In this document: positions 27,355-35,646 of the stretch, in pieces
How the letters are laid out: each line of letters begins with the position of its first letter
Numbering within the stretch: position 1 is the first letter of the stretch
Source of the DNA: Aureispira sp963837355
GTDB taxonomy: Bacteria; Bacteroidota; Bacteroidia; Chitinophagales; Saprospiraceae
Assembly: GCA_963837355.1 (NCBI GenBank)
Contig: CAWIMY010000007.1
Coordinates: 1,488,001 to 1,552,000 of the forward strand
Length of the DNA stretch: 64,000 nucleotides
Direction: 5' to 3'
The notes under the pieces: generated by a model
Database searches by the model: none
Seen by the model: the letters and a program-made list of their open reading frames with translations, nothing else
Told to the model about the DNA's origin: nothing
Translations under genes and position numbers: made by a program

Positions 27355-27831
27355 ATGACTTATTTGAAGTTAAGCATAGAAGAGCTAATCTTAAAAAAGA
27401 CGGGTGTCCAGCTAACAGAAAATTTCTACGATCCTTTTGTCCATTTTTTTGTGTTTCCGACGGTTGCCTTGGAACAGGAGAAAGATAAACAATATTTATT
27501 GATTTCTCCACCTATTGTATGGGAAAACCATACGGCTAATGTCAGTCAACGGAATGCGCGTCGTTGCCGACCGAATACCTACGATTTGCAAGTTTCAGAA
27601 GCATTTACGTTACAGTTGAATTTGGTAGAATATTTAGGAGAAGCGCGAGAAAAATGGGAAGATGTTCAGCAGTTATTAGAAAAAGGGAATACCACGGCTG
27701 CGGAAGCAATACCCTTCAAGAACTATGTTTTGATGAGCATTCTGATAGAAGTACCAAAAGCGGAAACCGCAAGTAAAATCGTCTTAGATAACTACCAATT
27801 AAAGTTAACGCTAACCATAGAAAAACAATAA
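27355..27831 (+). CDS. Unknown 158-residue protein, first gene of accessory island
   Basis: No family recognised. It has no signal peptide or membrane segment. Residues 30-60 and 80-100 form alternating hydrophobic patterns suggestive of a beta-sandwich (FVHFFVFPTVALEQ, AFTLQLNLVEYLG, YQLKLTLTIEKQ at the end), with a short helix in between (EDVQQLLEKGNTTAAEAI). It ends 3 bp before the start of the pentein-like gene, so the two are almost certainly cotranslated and probably work together. Confidence 0.65.
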   Translation: MTYLKLSIEELILKKTGVQLTENFYDPFVHFFVFPTVALEQEKDKQYLLISPPIVWENHTANVSQRNARRCRPNTYDLQVSEAFTLQLNLVEYLGEAREKWEDVQQLLEKGNTTAAEAIPFKNYVLMSILIEVPKAETASKIVLDNYQLKLTLTIEKQ

Positions 27832-27834
27832 CGA

Positions 27835-29256
27835 ATGGCTGATTTACCGCTACAATTGTTGCCCACTGCTTTCGCCAAATGGAATGTGCTAGACCCTATC
27901 CGACCCTGCAAAATAGGAAAGGTAGCTTATGCCAGCCTAGAGCCGCCTGGGAAAGCTCCAATGGTAGTCTCGTCTGTTTATGGGCAAATGAAGGAACTGG
28001 TGCTTTTTTATCCTGCCGTTAATGATCGAGAGACCAAGCGTCCTTACCGCTATTTGAATTTCATGTTGGAGTTAGTCGCTTCTATGCCAGAGCGAGGGCG
28101 GACGTTTATTGTGGTGGTTGAAAACTACGAGAGCTTACCTTCTGACTATGAGGAAGAGTTAAAAAAGACGGCGAAGAAGGCAGGCCATCTTTTGAAGATT
28201 GTCTTAATTGACTACAGCAAGCGCACGTTATCCCCTTGGGTACAGGATGCTTTTCTACCCATCAGTTTTGATGGGGTAGGGGGACGACAGACTTATTTGG
28301 TAGAATCTAAAATCAATGAACAGAATAGGGAAGCGAGTGAAGCATTGGTCCAAACGCGGCAAGCCAATAGTCCCGATGATTTAAATGGCGTACAATACAT
28401 CAAGAGTAGCTTACCTTTTGTAGGAGGCAATGTTTTGGCGGGCGAAGATTTCGTCCTTATTGGGCTACACTTTAGCAGTAAGGAAACTTTGCAGGAAATG
28501 GGAGACCAATGGCTAGGCAAACGACATATCGTTATTGGGGCAGCTACCACACTTATTCAATCTTGGGTAGGAGCCAAACAGACCAGTGATAAGGTGCGGA
28601 ATTACTACGAGTCAGACACTAGAGATCAAGCCTTATTCCACTTGGATTTATTTATCAGTTTAGCAGGTAAAGTATGGAGAAGAGCCTTCACCGAATGTTT
28701 TGTTATCGGAAAGCCTGAAGTAGGCTTCGAAGGGTTGGAAGAGGCTCCCAAAGATGTGCAACAGTTGGTCAAAGACCTAATAGAAAAGACGAATGCAGCT
28801 ATTGATGTTATGATCGAGCAGCTAAAGCAGGGTATGAAAGACTTGGGTAAGAAATTTAAAATCATTCGAAATCCACTGCCTTTGACCTATTACGATGAAA
28901 AAGAAGAACGTAACGGGGAGATTATCTACAACCGCTATTGGAGTTGGGCTACAGCTAATAACTGCTTGGTAGAACAATATTACAACAGACAGCAAAAACA
29001 GGTAAGAAGGGTCTTTTTGCCCTCTTATGGAACCAAGAGCAACTACGCTGCCTTCAGCGATACGAGCAGCACCACTAAATACGGAGACTGGAGTTACTTA
29101 GCGTATTACGACAAAAAAAACATGCTTATTTGGCAAAAACTAAACTATGAGGTGGTACTTCTGAAAGAAGATTACAACCCATTTATAAGACGTCAGGGAT
29201 CACTCAACTGCCTAACCAATTGCATTAAACGCGTAAACGCGAAACCTAAATACTAA
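27835..29256 (+). CDS. Pentein-fold (guanidine-modifying/deiminase-like) protein
   Basis: A 473-residue cytoplasmic protein. I assign it to the pentein superfamily (agmatine deiminase, arginine deiminase, amidinotransferase) from ordered motifs: SPWVQD near residue 135 (agmatine deiminases have a W-x-RD there), FVGGN near 199, HLDLF with His269 as the catalytic His, and GSLNCLTN at the C-terminus with Cys459 in the position of the nucleophile Cys (family: GGIHCITxQ). These enzymes hydrolyse or transfer the guanidino group of arginine or its derivatives through a thiouronium intermediate. Identity to known members is low, so the substrate, possibly protein arginine, is unknown. Gene order puts it in a presumed conflict island. 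Confidence 0.7.
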   Translation: MADLPLQLLPTAFAKWNVLDPIRPCKIGKVAYASLEPPGKAPMVVSSVYGQMKELVLFYPAVNDRETKRPYRYLNFMLELVASMPERGRTFIVVVENYESLPSDYEEELKKTAKKAGHLLKIVLIDYSKRTLSPWVQDAFLPISFDGVGGRQTYLVESKINEQNREASEALVQTRQANSPDDLNGVQYIKSSLPFVGGNVLAGEDFVLIGLHFSSKETLQEMGDQWLGKRHIVIGAATTLIQSWVGAKQTSDKVRNYYESDTRDQALFHLDLFISLAGKVWRRAFTECFVIGKPEVGFEGLEEAPKDVQQLVKDLIEKTNAAIDVMIEQLKQGMKDLGKKFKIIRNPLPLTYYDEKEERNGEIIYNRYWSWATANNCLVEQYYNRQQKQVRRVFLPSYGTKSNYAAFSDTSSTTKYGDWSYLAYYDKKNMLIWQKLNYEVVLLKEDYNPFIRRQGSLNCLTNCIKRVNAKPKY

Positions 29257-29292
29257 CCACTTATTTACTAACAATTCTAAATTTTTATTTAA

Positions 29293-29721
29293 ATGAACTT
29301 TAATTCAATTTCTTTCAATCCTGGTAATAGTGCCCTAACTATTGCTACTGATAATGGCGACCAGACGTATGACTTGTCCAGTTCAGCCGTTGAGCTCAAA
29401 GTGACGCGTCAGACCAATCAATTACAAGTAGCTGTTCAAACAGGTGCCCTTGGCAGCTTTAGCAGTAATGGCCTAGAAGTAGGGTACAAGTTTGACAGTA
29501 CCAGCGCAATTCTTTTTGACAACCTATCGGAAGCGGTTCAAGTTGATTTTGACGGTAGCATGTATCACATGGGGGTTACTGCTCAGTACCATGCTCTGTT
29601 TATCGGATCTGATGACATCCGAAACAACCGCAATGCTGCGCCAAAACAGTTGTTACTTTTAGAAGGAGAGACAGTCTCTTTCGAGATACAAAATAACATA
29701 TTGACTGCTAGATGCCACTAG
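29293..29721 (+). CDS. Unknown 142-residue beta-rich protein
   Basis: No family recognised. The sequence alternates short hydrophobic strands with Ser/Gly/Asn turns (NSISFNPGNSALTIATDNGD, LQVAVQTGALGSFSSNGLEVG), giving an all-beta appearance, with no signal peptide. It lies between the pentein-like gene (36 bp upstream) and the subtilisin gene (68 bp downstream) on the same strand. A role as substrate, inhibitor or structural partner of the protease would fit but is speculation. Confidence 0.6.
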   Translation: MNFNSISFNPGNSALTIATDNGDQTYDLSSSAVELKVTRQTNQLQVAVQTGALGSFSSNGLEVGYKFDSTSAILFDNLSEAVQVDFDGSMYHMGVTAQYHALFIGSDDIRNNRNAAPKQLLLLEGETVSFEIQNNILTARCH

Positions 29722-29789
29722 ACTGTTCTTCTAAGAGGAGCTAGTTACTTATTGCCCAGCCCTATTACCAATTAATACGATCAATCAAT

Positions 29790-30746
29790 ATGGATAATCA
29801 ACAGAACCTACCGCTTAGGGTGGGAAAAATACCTATGTCCTTATGCACGCTTTCGCCTCTTTCAGTTGCTGTAAAAGAGGTTTTGGAAGAGGAAGTGATT
29901 GATTGGGGGCTGGGTTTATTGGGTGTTCCTGAACTGTGGAAATTTACCCGAGGTGAAGGAGTAAAAGTAGCCGTATTAGATACAGGAGTGGCGGCTAATC
30001 ACCCTGATTTAGAGGGTGCGATTGCAGCGACGGTAGATTTTACAAATAGTGATGCTGGACCGGTTGATAGGGACGGACATGGGACGCATTGTATAGGCAT
30101 TATCGCCGCCCGTCAGAATGGGAAAGGGGTTGTCGGAATAGCGCCAGAAGTGAGTATCTACAGTGGAAAAGTCGTTCAAGGTCATCGCTATGAAACACTA
30201 GAGCCACTAATAGCGGGTATATATTGGGCTATAGAACAGCAGGTACATTTAATTTCGATTAGTCTCTCTTCGGATAAAAGTAATAAGCAACTAGAACAGG
30301 CTATTAAGACTGCTCAGGAAGCGGGAGTATTGGTTGTTGCAGCTGTTGGGAATAACGGTGATAAAGCGTATGCGGTAGGCTACCCCGCCCAATACGAATC
30401 CGTACTAGCAGTAGGAGCCGTTGATCAGTCCCTCAAATGGTTGTCTTATTCGAGTACAGGAAAACGGGTTGATGTAGTCGCTCCAGGCCATCAAATTACT
30501 TCTACTTACTTAGAGGAAAAGTACGCAGAAATGAATGGGACTTCTACCGCCGCTCCTTTTGTAGTCGGCCTAGCAGCGTTGATTTTATCCAAGGCAATGC
30601 AGGAAGGCGACCATGCCGTGCTTGGAAATCCCACGGTATTGAAAAGAACGCTATTGACTGCCACAACCAAATTGGGGAAATTGGCAAAGGATGAGCAATA
30701 TGGATTTGGAATAATTGACCCACAGAAAGTAGGGCAACTCTTTTAA
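29790..30746 (+). CDS. Cytoplasmic subtilisin-like serine protease (S8)
   Basis: A 318-residue subtilase with a complete catalytic triad: Asp64 in VLDTGV, His97 in GHGTHCIGI, Ser252 in NGTSTAAPF. The oxyanion Asn lies in VVAAVGNNGD. There is no signal peptide or long propeptide; the first ~45 residues (GLGLLGVPELWKF...) are a short N-terminal strand typical of intracellular subtilisins. It would therefore act inside the cell, as expected for a regulated effector or processing protease rather than a digestive enzyme. It sits directly before the TIR-like and TIR-SLOG genes. S8 proteases are known partners or effectors in bacterial conflict loci; that role here is inferred. Confidence 0.9.
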   Translation: MDNQQNLPLRVGKIPMSLCTLSPLSVAVKEVLEEEVIDWGLGLLGVPELWKFTRGEGVKVAVLDTGVAANHPDLEGAIAATVDFTNSDAGPVDRDGHGTHCIGIIAARQNGKGVVGIAPEVSIYSGKVVQGHRYETLEPLIAGIYWAIEQQVHLISISLSSDKSNKQLEQAIKTAQEAGVLVVAAVGNNGDKAYAVGYPAQYESVLAVGAVDQSLKWLSYSSTGKRVDVVAPGHQITSTYLEEKYAEMNGTSTAAPFVVGLAALILSKAMQEGDHAVLGNPTVLKRTLLTATTKLGKLAKDEQYGFGIIDPQKVGQLF

Positions 30747-30908
30747 TAACAACAAACGTATAAGCAGTAGTAAAACTAAAAGCTATGACCAAGAATTAGA
30801 GCAGTTATCAAAATATAATCTAAAAGCGACCCGTCAATTGACCCACCCATGTGGTAAGGGGCAATAAGGCTTGATCCCTAATCACCAACCACTAAACAAC
30901 AACTTAAA

Positions 30909-31457
30909 ATGACCAGACGACACAAAACCTTTGTGAGTTATCACCACGCTAACGATCAACAGTACAGAAATCAATTTGAGGCTATTTGCGAGCGAGCGCA
31001 TATTACGGTCTGTAAATCAGTACAACTAGGAGATATACTCGACAATACCAGCACAGAAGAAATACGCAGAATTATCAGAGAAGACTACTTACGAGACTCT
31101 ACCGTAACAGTGGTTTTAATTGGCAAAGATACCTGAAGACGCAAGCACGTAGATTGGGAAATTGCCTCTAGTTTTCGGCAAACAAGCTTTTCGCCTAGAA
31201 GTGGTGTACTCGGTATTTTATTGCCTTCTCATCCTAGTTATGGAAAGGGATCTTTCAACCAGTATACGATTCCTCCAAGATTGGCGGACAACACAGCGAG
31301 TGGGCTGGTCAAAATTTACGATTGGACAACCGACGCACGAGTAATTCAAGATAGAATTCATGCTGCTTTTGTGAATCGTAATGAGGTCAATCCCAACAAC
31401 AACCGCCTCATGTTCCGCAAAAATCGTCCTGCCAATCAAACCCAATGGCAACATTAA
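30909..31457 (+). pseudogene. TIR-like (DUF1863/MTH538, ThsB-type) protein interrupted by in-frame TGA
   Basis: Reads MTRRHKTFVSYHHAND... and TVTVVLIGKDT, then TGA at 31134-31136, then continues in the same frame RRKHVDWEIASSF ... to TAA at 31455. The family has a Trp at exactly the TGA position (VLIGKxTWxRxxVxWEI), so a single TGG to TGA change explains it. The whole frame would be 182 residues, the usual size for MTH538 TIR-like proteins such as ThsB of Thoeris, which make a cyclic ADP-ribose-type signal from NAD. As written only the first 75 residues are made. It is followed 23 bp later by a TIR-SLOG gene. It could be inactivated, or a base-call error. Confidence 0.75.
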
Positions 31458-31480
31458 ACTAATCCCTCAACAACCACACT

Positions 31481-33661
31481 ATGAGATATCCCTTACAGCT
31501 ATACGTCGTTTGGCAACCCCAGAAAGAAGCGGATAAAGACCCTTGTTTTGAGTATGCCAAGGCTATTTTCTCGACGTTCAATCGCAATATTGAAGCCCCC
31601 TTGGATCGAGGGATGGGCATTCCCACGTACTTTATTTCTCAGGTGCGGGAGGAATTGCCCATTGCTTGGGAGGCGGCGGAGCAGACGCTTGTAGTGTGGT
31701 TGATTGACAATAAAATGAGTGGAAAAGATAAAGCGCGTTGGCAGCAAGCTGCTCAAAAGGTGTTGGATCAAGCTGGGGCGGTCTTTCTTCCTGTATTCTT
31801 ATCAGAATTTGCGATTAATTTTTATAGGCCAATAGAAAAAATTAATGGTATTGAATTGTATTTAGAAACCACATCGACTGCTACACGTACCTTGTTGGAT
31901 CAATTGATTTTCAAAGCCTTAAAGATGTTGTGTGAGTCTGTTGAGGGAGCCGAAGAAAAACAAGTCACCATTTTTATCAGCTATGCTAGAAAAGATGGAC
32001 AAGCGATTGCGAATAAGGTGGATCGAGCTATTTATAATTGGCAGGGGAATGTCAATAGTTTTTTGGATACCAAACGAATAGACAAGGGGAAGACGTTCGA
32101 AGAGGCGATCAATAAAAAAGTACAGGAGAGTATTTTATTAGTCATCAATACCAATTTGTACAACGAACGAGAATGGTGTATTAAAGAACTGCTACTAGCC
32201 AAGGAAAAACAGTGTCCTATTGTCGTCGTGAACGCCCAGTACGGCATGGTTCCTCGCACCTTTCCCTACTTAGGAAATACAGGGATGGTACAGCTTGCGG
32301 TTAAACCTATGGAAGCGACCAAAGAGGCCGCTGCGGTTACTGTAGATTGTATCGATGTGGATGGGTTGCAGTACATCGTTCGTCAAGTTCTATTAGAAGG
32401 ATTGAGAAATATTTACCAAAAAAAATTATTATCCAAGCGCTTGTCTACTGGATTTTCAGTAGCCCCAAAAGCAGCCGTATTTTCAGTACCCCCTGAGTTG
32501 CTCACCTTGGCACAACACTATCAAATGAAAGAGCGGTGCGACATGGCCCTCTACCCTGATCCGCCATTGGGAGATATAGAAACGAGAATGCTGTATAGTC
32601 ATTATGCGACCAAGCTAGTCACTCCTACGATTCATCCTATTATAGACTTAGAACAACAACATGCTAGTACGACAGAGGAGGAACACCAGCAGGAAACAGC
32701 AAGTGCGCTTCGTTATGAAACGTTGCTAGAGGAGTTTACTATCGGTATTTCAGTATCAGAAACGACTACCGTCAAAGATGGACTTTATTCGGGAACGAGT
32801 CGCTGGCACTTGCAAGATGCTCTAATTGAGCTAACAAGATACCTCTTTGTCTGCGGTGCTCGCTGTGCCTATGCAGGACAGATTCGCTATCAAGTCCCCG
32901 AATTGAATTTTACCACCATTCTTTTCGATTTGCTAGAAGCGTATAACAACGATTACAAACACAGAGGAGAAGAGAAGAGAATCATCAACCACGTCTTTAG
33001 TCCTTATGTGCAATCAACCAAAAATGATTACGACCTACAGGAAAAATATAGCGCTATTATAGAATTCGTATACAATGAAAGCGTGGAAAAAAAAATAGAT
33101 GGACAATTTCTTCGGCCTGAGGACTATACAGCTACAGATAATGGTCTTGCTTTGACATTCATGCGCCGCTCCATGTTTGAAGCGCACAACAACGCTCAGA
33201 TTTTTATTGCTGGAAAGATAGAAGGCTACATCGGCATTATATCGGGAATAGTAGAAGAGGCCTACTGGGCACTGCGCTGCGGACATCCGATCTACCTCAT
33301 CGGTGGCTTTGGGGGAGTAGCAGGGGCTTTGGCAACTCTTTTTGAAACGGGGGAGAGCAGCGCACTCAGAAGGGAATTTGAAGACCAACAATCTAAGGAA
33401 GATTGGAAAAATACCTATAAAGCTTACCAACTAGAGGCACATCAACTCTGGGGAGAAAGCCCCGAACAGGTAGACCGCCGCGTTCGCTATGCCTCCCTTA
33501 AATTATTCTTTTTGCGCCACCGCGCCGAACAAGGAGACCGCTACCTAAACAACGGCCTCAGCCGCGAAGACAACGAAACGCTTTTTACCTCCAAAAATAT
33601 GCTAGAAATCAACCGACTAGTTTTAAAAGGACTCTATAACTACTTCCATCTAGGAAAATAG
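31481..33661 (+). CDS. TIR-TIR-SLOG multidomain protein
   Basis: A 726-residue cytoplasmic protein with three recognisable parts. Residues 1-140: a divergent TIR-like domain (LYVVWQPQKEADKD, GMGIPTYFISQVREELPIAW). Residues 160-290: a canonical TIR domain, opening KQVTIFISYARKDGQAIANK, with the ESILLVINTNLYNEREWCIKEL block carrying the candidate catalytic Glu. Residues about 565-640: a SLOG-type Rossmann domain (AQIFIAGKIEGYIGIISGIVEE ... PIYLIGGFGGVAGA), a fold that binds nucleotide-derived ligands in Thoeris ThsA and related proteins. The linker (290-560) is unassigned. Likely role: SLOG senses a nucleotide signal and controls a TIR NAD-consuming activity. Confidence 0.82.
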   Translation: MRYPLQLYVVWQPQKEADKDPCFEYAKAIFSTFNRNIEAPLDRGMGIPTYFISQVREELPIAWEAAEQTLVVWLIDNKMSGKDKARWQQAAQKVLDQAGAVFLPVFLSEFAINFYRPIEKINGIELYLETTSTATRTLLDQLIFKALKMLCESVEGAEEKQVTIFISYARKDGQAIANKVDRAIYNWQGNVNSFLDTKRIDKGKTFEEAINKKVQESILLVINTNLYNEREWCIKELLLAKEKQCPIVVVNAQYGMVPRTFPYLGNTGMVQLAVKPMEATKEAAAVTVDCIDVDGLQYIVRQVLLEGLRNIYQKKLLSKRLSTGFSVAPKAAVFSVPPELLTLAQHYQMKERCDMALYPDPPLGDIETRMLYSHYATKLVTPTIHPIIDLEQQHASTTEEEHQQETASALRYETLLEEFTIGISVSETTTVKDGLYSGTSRWHLQDALIELTRYLFVCGARCAYAGQIRYQVPELNFTTILFDLLEAYNNDYKHRGEEKRIINHVFSPYVQSTKNDYDLQEKYSAIIEFVYNESVEKKIDGQFLRPEDYTATDNGLALTFMRRSMFEAHNNAQIFIAGKIEGYIGIISGIVEEAYWALRCGHPIYLIGGFGGVAGALATLFETGESSALRREFEDQQSKEDWKNTYKAYQLEAHQLWGESPEQVDRRVRYASLKLFFLRHRAEQGDRYLNNGLSREDNETLFTSKNMLEINRLVLKGLYNYFHLGK

Positions 33662-33707
33662 ATCCTATACCGTATCTAATTCTTAATGTTCATTAAACTT
33701 AACAACA

Positions 33708-34280
33708 ATGTTAAACACAACCAAACAACACCACACTTTAGAGCAACCTACCTCCTTTACCGCTTCCGACAACGCGCATTTTCAGCAGGTTTTTACCGCT
33801 CTACAGCCCTTGGCGAATAAAAACCATGTCGCCGCCAAAGACTACAACAATCGTTACGAACAGCTTGCACAGACACTTCCACAAGAAGAAAACAAGAGGC
33901 TGTACGGCGTTATCATCGAATGGGGACAGCCCCAAGGAGGACATGATTTACTGACCGTTTTTGCCAATTCTTGGGCGAATTACAATCCTTGCCAAGGACA
34001 AGCCACGATCTTGGAAGGCCCTGACCGAAACTTTGATGCCTTGATAGCCGATGTCTTGGAAGTAGGCTATTTGTTGCTGCCTAATATGCCTGCTTGGGAC
34101 GCTTCGTTCCAGCAACCCGTCGCCTCTGATTGGATGCGCATTCACTTGCTCACTGCCCAAGGTATGTTTAGCGCCGAAGCGCCTTTAGAAGAAATTGCCC
34201 ATAGTCCTTTGGGCGAAGAAATGACGCACGCGGCTCGTATGTTGATGCAGTGGTTAGCAGCCTACGAAGCAGAAGCTTAA
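33708..34280 (+). CDS. Unknown 190-residue soluble protein
   Basis: No family recognised. No signal peptide or TM segment. It is mostly helical by composition with a central stretch LYGVIIEWGQPQGGHDLLTVFANSW, and is acidic at the C-terminus. It follows the TIR-SLOG gene by 46 bp on the same strand and ends before a hairpin at 34306, so it is probably the last gene of that transcript. Confidence 0.6.
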   Translation: MLNTTKQHHTLEQPTSFTASDNAHFQQVFTALQPLANKNHVAAKDYNNRYEQLAQTLPQEENKRLYGVIIEWGQPQGGHDLLTVFANSWANYNPCQGQATILEGPDRNFDALIADVLEVGYLLLPNMPAWDASFQQPVASDWMRIHLLTAQGMFSAEAPLEEIAHSPLGEEMTHAARMLMQWLAAYEAEA

Positions 34281-34305
34281 AGTAGGAGTATCATCTATTT
34301 TCAAT

Positions 34306-34343
34306 ACCCTCCTGAGCTTCTTCGGGAGTTTGGGGGGTGTTTT
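34306..34343 (+). terminator. Probable Rho-independent terminator
   Basis: ACCCTCC / GGGGGGT outer stem around an inner GAGC-TTCTTC loop region, followed by TTTT. It is 26 bp after the stop of the 190-residue gene. Confidence 0.5.
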
Positions 34344-34435
34344 ATCACAAGAATAGGGTAGTGGCGTTTGAGAGAAGTAAATCAATAAAAAATCATCCTC
34401 TCCAAGGCATCCTACACCCCAATAAATAACCAACC

Positions 34436-35083
34436 ATGTTCGACTTCAACGATCTACTGCAATTTACAATAGAGACGGACCCCACTCGAATGGTATTAAC
34501 CATCAATTGGTTAATTATGGTCATTGTACTACTTGTTTTCAGCCTATTATGGTGGTTGATAAAAAAGAAAATGCAGCAAAAGCATTTTCGCTTTCGCAGT
34601 GTGCAATTGATCTTGCCAATGGGTATTAGTGTCGGAATAGAGCGCAACGAAGCGACGTTACACATTGCCAACCGTATTTATACCGAATTGGTAACCCGCA
34701 AGGCAGCTCTGTTATTTGATCCAGCCAACGATCACGTACTACAGGTATACGATTCACTTTATGTGTTGTTCCAAACCATTCGCAAAGAACTTAAAGAAAT
34801 TCCTGGGGGCTATTTACGGGATTATCCCGATAGTCAGAAGTTGCTAGAATTGGGCATTAGTATTCTCAACGATGGCTTACGCCCCCATTTGACGCAGCAT
34901 CAAGCGCGTTTTAGAAGTTGGTACAACCATGCTATTCTAGAACAACCACAGCTAGCGCCGCAAGCCTTGCAACAGCAATACCCCAACTACGAAGCGCTCG
35001 TAAAAGATTTACAAACCGCTAATCAACAAATTAATGAATGGGCCAATCAGCTCAAAAAATTACTATACAATACTTCTAATTAA
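34436..35083 (+). CDS. Single-TM protein with helical cytoplasmic domain
   Basis: A 215-residue protein with one strong membrane segment at about residues 23-43 (LTINWLIMVIVLLVFSLLWWLI) followed at once by KKKMQQK, so by the positive-inside rule the large C-terminal part is cytoplasmic. That part is mostly helical and ends in a Gln/Asn-rich coiled-coil-like stretch (KDLQTANQQINEWANQLKKLL). The family is not recognised. One-TM proteins with a cytoplasmic helical domain are frequent membrane effectors in nucleotide-signalling defence loci; that role here is only suggested by position. Confidence 0.6.
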   Translation: MFDFNDLLQFTIETDPTRMVLTINWLIMVIVLLVFSLLWWLIKKKMQQKHFRFRSVQLILPMGISVGIERNEATLHIANRIYTELVTRKAALLFDPANDHVLQVYDSLYVLFQTIRKELKEIPGGYLRDYPDSQKLLELGISILNDGLRPHLTQHQARFRSWYNHAILEQPQLAPQALQQQYPNYEALVKDLQTANQQINEWANQLKKLLYNTSN

Positions 35084-35101
35084 TCATTCAAAAATACCGT
35101 T

Positions 35102-35587
35102 ATGAAACCAATTACTTTCTTTGCTTTTAGTGCCTTTGTTTTTTTACTCTTGTCGTTACAAGCTTGCCAAAAAGATCCGATAGAGCCTGTAGATCGCCCT
35201 GCCAAGGCCTTGTCCATCACCAAAATAGAATTGCTGGCCTATCCTATTGCCCAGCCCGATGGCAGCGGATGGGATTTCAGCACAGGGCCTGATATTTTTC
35301 TTGTAGTGAGTAGTGGCTCTACAGTTTCTGCGTCAGATCAAGTAACGAGCATTGCTACCAATGCCACAGGCGCTGCTAGAGCCTTTACCCTTAGTACGCC
35401 CAAAACGATCAGTACCCTTGATAATACGTGGAGTGTGGGTGCCTTTGATGCAGATGATTTTGACTCTGATGATTATATGGGAGGAATTAGTTTTGTCCCT
35501 AGCTTTTATCAAGATGATCTGCCAGAGACCATTTTGTTGACTGTCGGACAGATGCAATTTCGCTTGCACGTGACTTGGAATTTTTAG
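35102..35587 (+). CDS. Predicted lipoprotein, unknown
   Basis: A 161-residue protein with lipoprotein signal FVFLLLSLQAC and a QKDP start to the mature chain. The body looks like one beta-sandwich domain (ITKIELLAYPI, PDIFLVVSSGSTV, TILLTVGQMQFRLHVTWNF), possibly C2-like. It is followed by a strong terminator at 35603. It separates the two halves of the accessory island and need not belong to either. Confidence 0.65.
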   Translation: MKPITFFAFSAFVFLLLSLQACQKDPIEPVDRPAKALSITKIELLAYPIAQPDGSGWDFSTGPDIFLVVSSGSTVSASDQVTSIATNATGAARAFTLSTPKTISTLDNTWSVGAFDADDFDSDDYMGGISFVPSFYQDDLPETILLTVGQMQFRLHVTWNF

Positions 35588-35602
35588 ATTGTTGAACACT
35601 GG

Positions 35603-35644
35603 CAAGCCCTTCTGGAGAGAAGATACTTGGGGAGGGCTTGTTTT
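35603..35644 (+). terminator. Rho-independent terminator
   Basis: CAAGCCCT (35603-35610) pairs with AGGGCTTG (35633-35640), followed by TTTT. Confidence 0.65.
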
Positions 35645-35646
35645 AA

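Noticed and set aside
31134..31136. TGA recoded as Trp or selenocysteine
   Set aside because: TGA is used as a normal stop nearby (37457-37459 and 37740-37742), family homology calls for Trp, and no SECIS-like structure was recognised.
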